64,000 bases of DNA from positions 12,403,075 through 12,467,074 of the forward strand of contig NC_089281.1 of assembly GCF_963678975.1 (NCBI RefSeq), written 5' to 3'. Origin of the DNA: Dysidea avara (lineage: Eukaryota > Porifera > Demospongiae > Dictyoceratida > Dysideidae). Of this stretch, positions 18,174-28,311 are shown in pieces (position 1 is the stretch's first letter; each line of letters starts with the position of its first letter). A program made the position numbers and the translations under genes. The notes beneath the pieces are model-generated. The model was not told the origin of the DNA. It did not search any database and was given only the letters and a program-made list of their open reading frames with translations.

Positions 18174-21100
18174 ATGGAGTCAAACGAAAGCGTTGAAAAT
18201 CGTCTTCATCCTCAGCTATGGCCTTTGGTTAAGCATTGTCTTGCCAACGAGAACTTGCTGTTGCATGGAGGTCTTGTGAACATAAAGAATCTTCGTAGCA
18301 GGTACGAGAAAGTGTTGTCGTTTAAAGTTAACAACTGAGCTGTTATCCTTTTGTCAGATATGCACACTATAATAAGCTACTTAGTTATAAGCTTGAAATA
18401 CTTTTTCAAAGAGTGGTGGAATTAGCAGGGTTATAGCCTGTGGATATCATCTATTCCATCGTAATTGTAATTTTTAAACGGGGGGTCCACTCAGTAACCA
18501 AATACTGATTCTCAGTTGAGCCCTGTGAGCAAAAGAAGAAGAATACAACATCGTGCATTAGTGAATATCCAAGAAAGTGTATTTGAACTCTCCATCTGTA
18601 AACACATGATCAAAGAAATATTGTCAATTTGTCTATCAATACAAGGGGGTGGGACTGTAACATGTCAATGATTGTTAAGCCATGCTACTATTACTATGTT
18701 AACAGGAATATGAAAATTTACTGTGACACTTTCTCCTGTGCTGGAGTAACTTAGCATGTCTAATGCTCACCATTAGTATATCAATCATAACAACCGGAAT
18801 GATGAAGCTTAGCATGAACTCAACAGTGCCATCTATCCTTGCCCATATTAGATATTGTAACAGGACTTTAGATTACATATACGCATATCAAGATTTTTCC
18901 AATGGGTCGAACAACAAGCTTGTACAATCGATCTCAATGAAGGCATGTGAATTTTATACTCGTTTAATGTTGAAATACTGAAAGTAAATTAGGAGTCAAG
19001 GGTTCATATTTTTGGGACCCACCATGACTCAAACTTACATACACTAAATACCATAAATTACAAAAGTTTGGTGTGACTTATATTTGGTGAATTAACACAT
19101 AAAGCAGTGGACAAAAGTTACTACACGGCCAATATTTGAACGATATAGCTAACTGGCCTGGTGAATAAAGTTTGGTGAATCTCCTTTTTATTGACCAAAT
19201 TTTGGTCACACCAAACTTTCGTCGTTTTCGTTATCTCAAGTAAATGGTTGGAGTCTGGCACATGGGAAAACACTCGACAACTAATTTAGAAGCTCCCACC
19301 ATGCCAATCGATATTTGATAGGATTTCTGTAGTGATTATAGCATTTTGTTTTTCACACTCTGCAGTGCTCCAAGTTCTGACCACCAATCCAACTGTGACA
19401 GATTCACCATCACTGTACCATATTGTACTGTAACACTGGAATGTAAGTGTCTACTATTATGGTCTCTGTACAATCTGTAAAATATTTCAAATTACAGATG
19501 ATTGTGCATTGTGAACGATTTATGAGAAACGCAGTGGTACATCATAAATAATAGGCTGTATGGGGCCCAAAAAAATATGGTCACTAATGAGGTGGCCTTA
19601 TTAGTAAGGTCATAAAATATGGGACTTGTTTAACATGGAAATGAGGTGACCTTTAAGAACTGTAACTTTCAATCTTATAAACACTGTACAACTAAAATTC
19701 CTGTGTTGCATGTTGTGGTCACTATAGGGCTAATATGGGATTGTCTTGGAAACCACTCACATTTTGTCTTCAAATTTAATCCAAACTCTATTAGAAGTTG
19801 TAGTGTTCAGTCTGATGTCTGTTGAATAGTTGCACCTGTATATTTTCTAGCTTGGATAAAGATAGTTGAATAATAAAGACATGCTGTGTCCCACAGGTGA
19901 AGTGTTGTTTGACTATCGAGATGCTGTTCAACCTCCTGATGTCATACTCGGCTCCAACAAGCAATTGTTTTCTCCACAAATTGAAACAATACGGGTTGGT
20001 AATCTTATATTGTGTTTACACAGTTCAGTGTTTCTCTATACATACAGGCATTCCACGAATGGGATATTAATGATGAAAGCTCCTTATCAAGATTGATTGA
20101 AGAAATACTGAAGTTGTACAGGGACCATCAGCAAGTTCTTGTCTCCTCCAATCAGAGGTTACAGTTTGAGCTAAACTCGTTGATCGAGAATACGTCTTAT
20201 ACTGAAGTAGATGTTTGGAGTAACGTGAGGTGTATACCCTTGTATCTCCTTGACTTTGTTTTCTTGCAGAATTTTGCTGATGAAAAGACAATATTTTTAA
20301 TTCCACTAAATATCAATTTCACCAAACTCCCTGCATACATAACTAAGGTAAGTTTTCTTGATGACCATTTCTTGTTTGTACAATGTTCTTTATGACAAAT
20401 TAGGACAATCCTGGTAATGCTTCAGTAGCATTAGTAGTAAGTTTCTTCCCACCCGACGGAAGCAGGGTTATTCCAACGTTGGCCATGTCACCTGCAGCAG
20501 AAAAGTTTGTTACTCGACGTACATGTTTGTTACATGTATTTGTTTTGTTATTTCAGAATATTAACACAACCAAAGATTCCTCCTTGGGGAACTGAGTGTG
20601 GGTCATGTCTAATGGACTATGTTCCAGGAGTGGGCAAACACTTAGAAGAAATGGTATGTGTTGTCTGAGTGTGATATTTGGTCTGCCTAAGCCCGCAAAC
20701 AACTGAAGAAAAATTTACGCTTTCTTAGTATTTGTGAAAACCAGGCAATGTGTTCACTTGAGCCCTAAAGGCTTCCTGCCTGAAATGTGAAGTCTTAAAA
20801 TTAAGACTACATTTTTAAATCACATGATGAAATGTTTAATCAGATGATGAGGCTCTTATCCCATAGATTTAGTATTGGGCGTGTTTGGGAAAAATGGGAT
20901 AGCTAACATGTAAACAAACCTTTGGGGTGAGATCACATGTTAACTGCTACTGACTGTTAAGGCAGCTTAGTGTAGTGTGTGTAATTCATATGCAGCACAA
21001 CACTACATTATATTAACATCATGCTGTATTTACAGGTTTCTAATATGGAGAAGAACTACACAAAGAGACAGGAGTACATCGCTGCAATGCTTAGCTACTT

Positions 21101-21562
21101 TGGCAGGTTAAAATTATCACCTTTTTATTAGTCGAGCTCATATTTTTTTTCCCTTTCAGGGCAGTGTTGGAGTACGACATTGAGAGCTACATGCACATCA
21201 ACTTTCTCTTTGATTACAAAAGATTTTCACTCATCGTGATTTGTGAGTATATGTATAATTGTATATTTGTTACATACGTATTGCAATGTAGTGGAACTAT
21301 CCGATTCTTTTCCCCAAAAACAGCCGGTCATAAAGCTACGGTCAATATACCACCGATTGAATGGCCAACCTTGTCAATCAGTCATTGATTCTTACCCATA
21401 CAGTCCTCGATGGAATACAATCATGATGGTTGAGAAACTAAGGTAGACCACACATCCTCAAAGGTACGGGTTGTATGTTGGTTGTTGTGTAGGGATTATC
21501 TGATTGAGACTATACCTAAATTTATGGAACTTTCACTTAAACAAGGCAAATGGATTACGTAG
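18174..21562 (+). CDS. BABAM2: BABAM2 (BRE), scaffold subunit of BRCA1-A and BRISC deubiquitinase complexes
   Basis: Eleven exons: 18174-18301, 19366-19442, 19897-19994, 20048-20224, 20270-20347, 20404-20504, 20557-20653, 21036-21106, 21160-21242, 21292-21442, 21493-21562. All are GT-AG, phases close, 376 aa (human about 383). Family knowledge: BRE/BABAM2 carries UEV-like domains without catalytic cysteine. It joins ABRAXAS, BRCC36 and BABAM1 in K63-specific deubiquitinases acting at DNA breaks (BRCA1-A) and in cytoplasm (BRISC). Seen: S-N-C-D-R-F-T-I-T-V-P-Y near the start; P-P-D-V-I-L-G; L-P-A-Y-I-T-K; a D-Y-V-P-G segment; K-R-Q-E-Y-I-A-A; and the hallmark Y-P-Y-S-P-R-W near residue 340. 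It is head-to-head with NDUFAF7 and tail-to-tail with SPRTN (105 bp between stops). No lesion seen. Confidence 0.94.
19062..19221. mobile_element. Small MITE in BABAM2 intron 1
   Basis: The ends caaaagtttggtgtgac and ggtcacaccaaactttcg are inverted copies of about 18 bp, 160 bp apart. The interior is AT-rich and contains a further partial aagtttggtgaa copy. No coding capacity. Confidence 0.6.
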
Positions 21563-21667
21563 CATATTAGAAATTTAAAGTATATATATTTATAATGTGT
21601 ACAGACAGTGTTTTATAATTTTTAGTGTCGCATTACAAAAGATTTGAATTTTACAAAAGGATGTGTA

Positions 21668-23280
21668 TTAGCTGTTCAATTCATTTAAACACAGCTCAAC
21701 GTGTACCGGGAGAAGCTCCTCACGAAGGCCAGAAAATCCGCAAATAGGGCATGATGACTTGCTAACTGTCAGATCTATCAACTCATCATCTTGTTCTTGT
21801 GAAGAGCTACCATGTGGAGCATCGTCATGTAGTGAGATGCTACTTGTCTTATTTGCTTGTGTAGTTTCTTTGCTGTCTGTCAAATCTACCAGTTGTACAT
21901 CCTGCCCTGGTGTTGTATGACTGCTGTGTTGGACATCATTTAACATGACACTAGGTATATTAATTCTTTGGGTAACTTCTTTACCTTCAGTTTTACTCAA
22001 GATTATACTGTTATGGTTCAAAGATGAAGTGTCACGACTATCATGTTTTGTTTTGTTGTTTTTGTCTTGGTCCTTCATAGGTCCCTTCATTTTCTTGCTG
22101 GGTGGAGATTCATTCATTTGGGAGTGTCGTTTTTGAGCTGCATAAGCCACTGCTTCAGATGGCCTTGAAAATATTTCACTCACATCGTTTCCTTTACCTC
22201 CGAGAACATGCCCCTTACTGCTGAAGTCTGTCCTAACCTCTGTCACTGATTGAGAAGAAGTCTTTGTTGGTGATTGAGAGGTAGTCTTTGTTGGCAATTG
22301 GCTTGAGGATGAACTACTGCTTTTCTCCAATAGTTCCTTGATATTGCCACTTTTTCCTGCTTCGGTGTCTGTTTTTTTCTCTTTGCCTCCTTTACCTTTC
22401 TTCTGATAACCTTCTGGTTCTTTTATCTTTATGTACGTCCCACCACATTCCTCTTGGTGTTTGCTCCACCAGTGGTCCTTACTGGAAGGTGGCCTATTCA
22501 TGGCACGTTTTACCAGTCCATAGAAAGGTGGTCTGTGTTGACAGGGGCCATCACATTTCCACCAGTGTTGCCTGTGCTCCTTCACCTCATCATGAAAGCT
22601 GTGATATACCTATGATAGAGTAGATTGAATAACAAGCCATGAAAAATCCCATTTCTTTCTCACAGTAATTTTGGCTCCACTCAGTTTATTAATACGATCC
22701 ATGTGGTATAAAAATTGTGGGCCATGTGCATCATGGTCCTGTACTATGAAAGTATGCTACACTCAAAATAATCTACTTTTACTCACTGTATTTCGTTCAG
22801 CCACGAATAGGTAAGCATGTATCATTTCGTGCTGTGAAAAATCACTAAATAATTACGAAATTTAAATAGATCTGCTAACCAGTAATGTTTGAACTAGGTC
22901 TCTTCTTGGCCTGTACTTCAGTAGTGGCCTACTGAGCCGTACTGAGCATAAGCCGCCCCTTCCTTCGTAAGAACAAATTCCTGCGCATCTAAAATTAATT
23001 ATCAACAAAAACTTCTCACATTGTTATTAACTTACAAAGTCATTCTGGGGCTCCATCTCACCTCCACTCCAGCGTTATTTAATGCGTTCTTAAAGTAAGT
23101 AGCATCGAATTGAAGAAACAGTTCATGAATATTAGGGTTAGGGTCGGCCAGTTCCCAGTAGTTATCTACAATACTTACATCTGGATGAGTAGACGGGCCT
23201 TGATCTATGTCTACTGTTCGCTTATCTTCTTCGTTAAATTGTTCCTGTAAAACGACGGCTAAAGCATAATCACTGTCCAT
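21668..23280 (-). CDS. SPRTN: SPRTN, DNA-dependent metalloprotease for DNA-protein crosslink repair
   Basis: Five exons (minus): 23280-23036, 22988-22880, 22831-22787, 22738-22664, 22609-21668. Phases close, 471 aa (human 489). Family knowledge: SPRTN/DVC1 cleaves proteins crosslinked to DNA in S phase, recruited by ubiquitin and p97/VCP. Seen: an acidic N-terminus with W-E-L-A-D-P-N-P; a Cys-bearing C-A-G-I-C-S-Y-E-G; the zinc site H-E-M-I-H (119-123), whose own exon is only 45 nt; D-H-D-A-H-G-P-Q-F, supplying the third histidine; a W-W-K-C-D-G-P-C zinc-binding segment; a p97-binding SHP-like F-S-S-K-G-H-V-L-G-G (287-296); a long Ser/Thr-rich linker; two SUMO-interaction-like cores V-D-L-T (399) and I-D-L-T (436); and a C-terminal UBZ finger (C445, C448, H461, C465). 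I saw no obvious PIP box. Divergent from HAP2. Confidence 0.95.
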
Positions 23281-23392
23281 CTAGTTATCATGCGCTTAAA
23301 TTAGAGATAGTTTACAGACATTTTAGCCAATCAGAATGCTTACAGCTAGCACCACTTCGCGACGGCTAGGTTTGCTACTGTAGTGCCATAAA
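23281..23392. promoter_or_regulatory. Putative 112-bp bidirectional promoter between SPRTN and HAP2
   Basis: The start codons of SPRTN (minus) and HAP2 (plus) face away from each other across 112 bp. Seen: a tagccaatcag CCAAT-type box on the plus strand (about 23322-23333). No TATA box near either start. Shared control is inferred from spacing only. Confidence 0.6.
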
Positions 23393-26300
23393 ATGGAGCA
23401 CAATATATCGCTAATTAGTAGAATGGTACTGCTTCTAGTTCTTCTGCACTCATGGCGGAGAGCCACTGGCGACATAATTGCTACAAGTCTCATTAACGAG
23501 TGTATTCGCGGAGACGACGAGTTAAGAAACTTCGAAGGAAACACTTGCACTAAGAAACTAGTCGTAGCTATGACTGTCCATGCAGAAGAGGTGAGCTCTG
23601 CGCAACTATCTAAGTCTAGTTATATTTTATTGTCTCATTGTTCCAGAGTAAAGCACAATACATTGAAGCCAATGTGTCCAGAACTACAGAAACTGGAGCA
23701 GATAGAAGCCAAAGGATGAGAAATCCAATTCGAATTTTTATAGAAAAGTCTCCAGTAATAATTAACTACAGGTTGTTACAAGTTGGGGTAAGTCTTAGGA
23801 TCAGAGAGGGCTGGCTGTTGCTATAAGTGAAGTATTTTTGTGTACATTTAGGTAGCATCTTACAGACCATATGAAGTAGTTATTAAAAGGAAAGGACATT
23901 GGTGCAGAGATGATTGGTTTGCAAAGGAACGGGAGCTTGAATGTGGATTAGCAAAACTTGAGAGAAGGAAAATATTTGATAGTCAAGGTCGCTGTTGCCC
24001 GTGTGAAAATAAGGACAGAAATTACTGGAGAGGGGCTGGTCCAAAACAGAACCGTTGTCCAAAAAATGAGGTTGCTCACTGTCTTCGATTTGATCCTTTC
24101 AAGTACCAAATGAAACTTAAAGCTGCCTAAATTTTATTACTGTTTTACAGTGTCAAGGTGTTTGAATTGTATCCACCACAATTATTGTTTAATATAACTA
24201 TCACCGTTAAACAAAAAGAATTTGATAGAAGCAATGGGTCTGAAGTTTGGTCAACTCTGTCAACTTTCCATATTGGACCTAACAGGAGAAAAGTGATATC
24301 CAATGATTATCGTGTTAGTTATTTAGTTAATACAGTGGAACCAAACTCCCTAAATTAAGGACACAATAGATTTTAAAAACTTAGGACAAACATTTTAGAT
24401 TTTTTGGTCCAAACAGTTCTGGTTCCATACAGTTCTTCCTCTGAAAGAGACAAACCTATGATACAGTAAATATAGGCCTAAACTTTTGGGAGTCTGTTAT
24501 AGAGAGGTTCCACTGTACACATATGCTTAGTAACTACTATTATTATCATGTGTTTACATGCAGCTGAAAGCAGAGTATATCGGTGATCTGCAGGGGAACC
24601 AGAGAGCACTGGGCTTATCATACAAGATGCTGATTACTCCAGATTTAGACCCATTTGTAAATATCAGTGACATAACCCATCTCCCTTCAATTGCTAGAGT
24701 ATGTGAGCTAAGTACAATGAATCCCTTGGTTGTCTGAACTACAGAATGTTTAATTAGAATATTTTGTTGTTGGTACAAAAGTGTAGTGTATATATTCTAT
24801 TAGAGTAGTTGGACAGAGCATATATCCAAACACGCTTGATAACTTATCTTAACAACCACAATTGTGTTCTAACAACCACAATTGTGTTCTAACAACCACA
24901 ATTGTGTTCTAACAACCACAATTGTGTTCTAACAACCACAATTGTGTTCTAACAACCACAATTGTGTTCTAACAATTATAAAAGGATCCACTGTATAGTC
25001 TCTATATCACCTAATGTTGTAATGCTCTACCAACAGAATCGATCAGAGTGGTTGTTAGTGGATAAACACAGGGTAGACTTATCTGGATTATTTTGTGATA
25101 CAATTGGTGTGAGTTACAAAGCATTTAGAAATCAACCAGGACTGTGCACCAATAGATTTGAAGCGTAAGTAAAAAACAATTTAGTTATGCAATTATTATA
25201 TAAGTGTTATACTTTAGGTGCTTGCAAAACCAGCCGCATCAATTATGGGCAGAAGACAATGTTAGTAATTGAACATACGTGCATAACTGGTTTTAATGTG
25301 AGTGTTTGTAGAGAGCTAGAAAGGAGGGAAAACCAGGATTATACATGTTGCATAATATTGGACGAGTACTGGATTTTCCCCGAAGAGACAACTTGATTGA
25401 CTACAGACTTGACTTCATCTATGAAGGAATCCGCAGATCAATTTTTACCATTACAATGGAAGCTGATGACCTACAGACAATTGTATCAAGGTATCATATA
25501 ATACTAAACTATTTATCTTTTACACAAATGCAGATCTCCTGGTCGCATAGTGGAAACATACATTGAGCCATTTGAAGCGTTGTCAGTTGAAGGCCTCCTC
25601 ACTGTGGCAATACAGAATGTTGGAACTGTTTCAACTAGTTACCAAGTAGATTTATTATAATGCTAATGTAATAAAGGTAATTACATAATTACAGGTTTCT
25701 GTTGATCACTGTTCAGCTGGGGTAGATTGGGTCCCAGCTAAGAGCATCAGTGTTGATCCCAATGAAGTTAGAAATGTTCAGTTTCCAGTGCACTCTTACC
25801 ATTCTATTGGACAAGTCAATCATTGTGAAAGTAACATCTTAATATTGTTTTCCCTATATTCTGTAAGTATGTAATTTAGTTCGTCTCTACGATGAACTTG
25901 CTGAGTTAAATGACAATATTACATTGGAATTTGAAACACTGGACACATGTTTTTGTTACGGCTACTGTGGATGTTCAGTAAGAGATTGTATGAAGTGTAT
26001 AATTGTAACCCATATCACTATTGTAGTGTGGACATAACACTACTAACTGTCCAGAAGCTCCTACCACATTTCGTAACAAAACACAAAAGAAGGATCCGTT
26101 TAGTAAATTTAAAAGCCCATTTAGTGGGCTCAGTAATCTTGAGTTGCTGAAATTTGGTAGCCTGTTTGGCTCAATTGCTCTCTCATTGCTAATCATCTGG
26201 GTGCTTGTTGCTCTTGGAATATTAAAAGTGATTTTTATATTGTACACAGGTCTGGTAGCTGCATATTTGGACTGTTTGTGAAATATTGTGTGTGATAATA

Positions 26301-28247
26301 TATAGGTCAGGCTAAATTTCCATTTGAGGATCAAATTAAGCAGTTCTTTTTGGGAATTTTGAAGTGCATATGTATTTGCTGCAAGAAGGGATGGATTGAG
26401 GCCAAGAAAACTACTATTGAAGCAGGAACAGCTGCAGCAGCATTGACTGGAGATGTATGTATATCACTGTTGCATGTAAACTTATCTTTCCAATACATGC
26501 TAGATTGATGCCACACTGGCTGCTGAAGATCTTATCGATGATACAGAAAGAGAGTTAGGCTTGGCACCAACTAAGAGACCACGTGCTTGTGATGGGATGT
26601 GCAGAGGTGCTTGTGTGGCAAGGAAGTCCTTCAGACGTAAAGTAAGAGTGTTGAGGAGAAAAGGAATGGCTGTTAGCGAAGCATGGTGGGAAGCAGGCTA
26701 TGAATGTTCATGTAGAATTAGGTTTGTGGTATTTCAAATAATATCCAATAACACAACTGTGTGTCTCTACTACAGTGAAACAATGAGCTGTGTGCAAATC
26801 TTCAAAGAAATGTGCTTCTTTATTTACTGTCCTTTGCTGCCAATAATCTGGACTTTGGATTCCATCATTCGTTATGCAGTTAGACGGCGTGCCATTAAAC
26901 AGAGAAAGAAACAGTACCGAGCAAAGAAGGCAGATAAACGTAAAAAGAAACAAGATCTGTTTCTGTCTTTGGATGCTTATTCAAGAGGCACAACAGATAT
27001 GCTTGAGTTTGATCCTGACAATGATCCCTTTAATGAGGGAACTAGAGACCTGGGTGGAAAGAAAGCTAAAAAGAGAGGAAATACTAAAGACAAAAAGAAG
27101 AGAGGTAAGCACCATACATGTACCAACGTTTCGATGACGCTACATTAACTACAGGAAAGAAATATGATAAAATAGTGGAAGTAGAAGATGAAGAGTTTGT
27201 TAATCCTGAAAAAGCAAAGCTCACTAAGACACAAGATGATGAGGAAGTTGAAGATCTTGAGTCTGAGCAAAGTCTTGATGACACATCTGATGCTGATGAG
27301 GTAACTATATAGTAGTGGTTATGGGGAAGAGACTCACAAGGTTACTTACTGTTCTGATTGAACAGTCATGCAGTCAGGCACTTTCACTTGGATAGATGAG
27401 AATGAGAATTAAATCTCTCAGGCTCCACACTTTAGATTTCACCTAGCTATTTTTGCCATTGTAGAGCCTTGGTTATCTGAATCTCAGGCAATAATACATT
27501 TAGATAACTTGATAATACATAATCTCAAGGTGGAAATATGTTACTTGGGTGAACAATCTTGTAAAGGGTAAAAGTTTAATAGTTGGTAATAAATTATTGC
27601 CAAGTAGATATGGATGATTCACAAGGCGACTGTTTCCAGTGAATTTAGCTTTAATATTACAAAATTGTTGAAATGGCCTGCTATACAGTGTACAGACTTT
27701 TACTGAAACAATATTACTCTGTTAAACAGTCATTTTAACAAGGGTATAGGTCTATTACTGCTGTAATTGTTTTTATACTACAGGTTGGAGATGTAGAAGA
27801 GCTGTTGTCTGTCAGATATCCAGTTTATTTCAACTATGCTTTTATTCATCCAACTAGAGCACCAAAAACACTGAAGGTTGAGCTCTTTACTTGCCAGCCG
27901 TGCACATTCCTTTGAGTGTTGTCATCTCACCACAGAATCCAGGATTCTCCTTCAGCATTAAAGGGATGATTACAACAGACAAGTCAAAAAACAGTTCTGG
28001 ATATATGTTCAGCCTTCATGATTGTACAGTACAGGTACTTGACCAACTACAAAATAAATACCTATATCATCATCCTGGCATGTACCATACATAGGTGAGC
28101 TATTCAGAAAAGGATAAACCGAAGCCACTCCCCAAGCCACACAAGCTCAATCCAAAAGAATTTATAGTTCGTTTGAATGCTGACATGACACTTAAGTTAG
28201 TTACTTTAGCACCACTATTTCCTTGTCTGAATGAAAAACCCAAATAA
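23393..28247 (+). CDS. HAP2: HAP2/GCS1 gamete membrane fusogen with a long cytoplasmic tail, 997 aa
   Basis: Nineteen exons: 23393-23590, 23647-23787, 23852-24102, 24151-24313, 24564-24698, 25037-25164, 25218-25260, 25312-25490, 25534-25645, 25695-25830, 25880-25977, 26027-26249, 26306-26454, 26504-26721, 26776-27104, 27155-27300, 27784-27876, 27936-28034, 28095-28247. All phases close. Family knowledge: HAP2 is the class II-fold fusogen on one gamete that merges plasma membranes. Seen: signal peptide (about 1-26); Cys-rich ectodomain with the C-C-P-C signature (161-164); a late C-F-C-Y-G-Y-C-G-C-S cluster; a transmembrane helix (about 571-594) reaching into exon 12's end; a cytoplasmic C-I-C-I-C-C cluster; a second hydrophobic stretch (about 734-750); a Lys/Arg-rich run (about 757-780); an acidic linker (838-890); and an unrecognised beta-rich C-terminal module (884-997). 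The stop lies inside an AATAAA (28243-28248). Exon 12's donor (cag|gtctgg) was chosen because it alone keeps frame with exon 13. Confidence 0.93.
24333..24515. mobile_element. CAGTGGAACC-family MITE in HAP2 intron 4
   Basis: Ends CAGTGGAACC and GGTTCCACTG are inverted and flanked by TA; total 183 bp. Same family as 12524-12717. It begins only 19 bp after the exon 4 donor and ends 48 bp before exon 5, so it makes up most of this intron. Confidence 0.8.
24851..24970. repeat. Six identical 20-bp tandem repeats in HAP2 intron 5
   Basis: The unit aacaaccacaattgtgttct occurs exactly six times in a row with no mismatch. Each unit contains the palindrome cacaattgtg. Perfect identity implies recent expansion or ongoing homogenisation; copy number is likely polymorphic. 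It is not a CRISPR array, because no spacers are present. Confidence 0.95.
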
Positions 28248-28311
28248 AACTATTTATAAGTACTCAGTGTCGTATTTATAAATACTGGAAATCGTGACGA
28301 TTGAAAAGAGG

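Noticed and set aside
24851-24970. Regular short repeats resembling a CRISPR array.
   Set aside because: The units are directly adjacent with no spacers, inside an intron of an animal gene.
27871-27935. A 4-base difference (agcc) between HAP2 exon 17 region and its duplicate looked like a frameshift.
   Set aside because: It falls inside a 59-bp intron (27877-27935, GT-AG). Splicing there restores the N-P-G-F frame in both copies.
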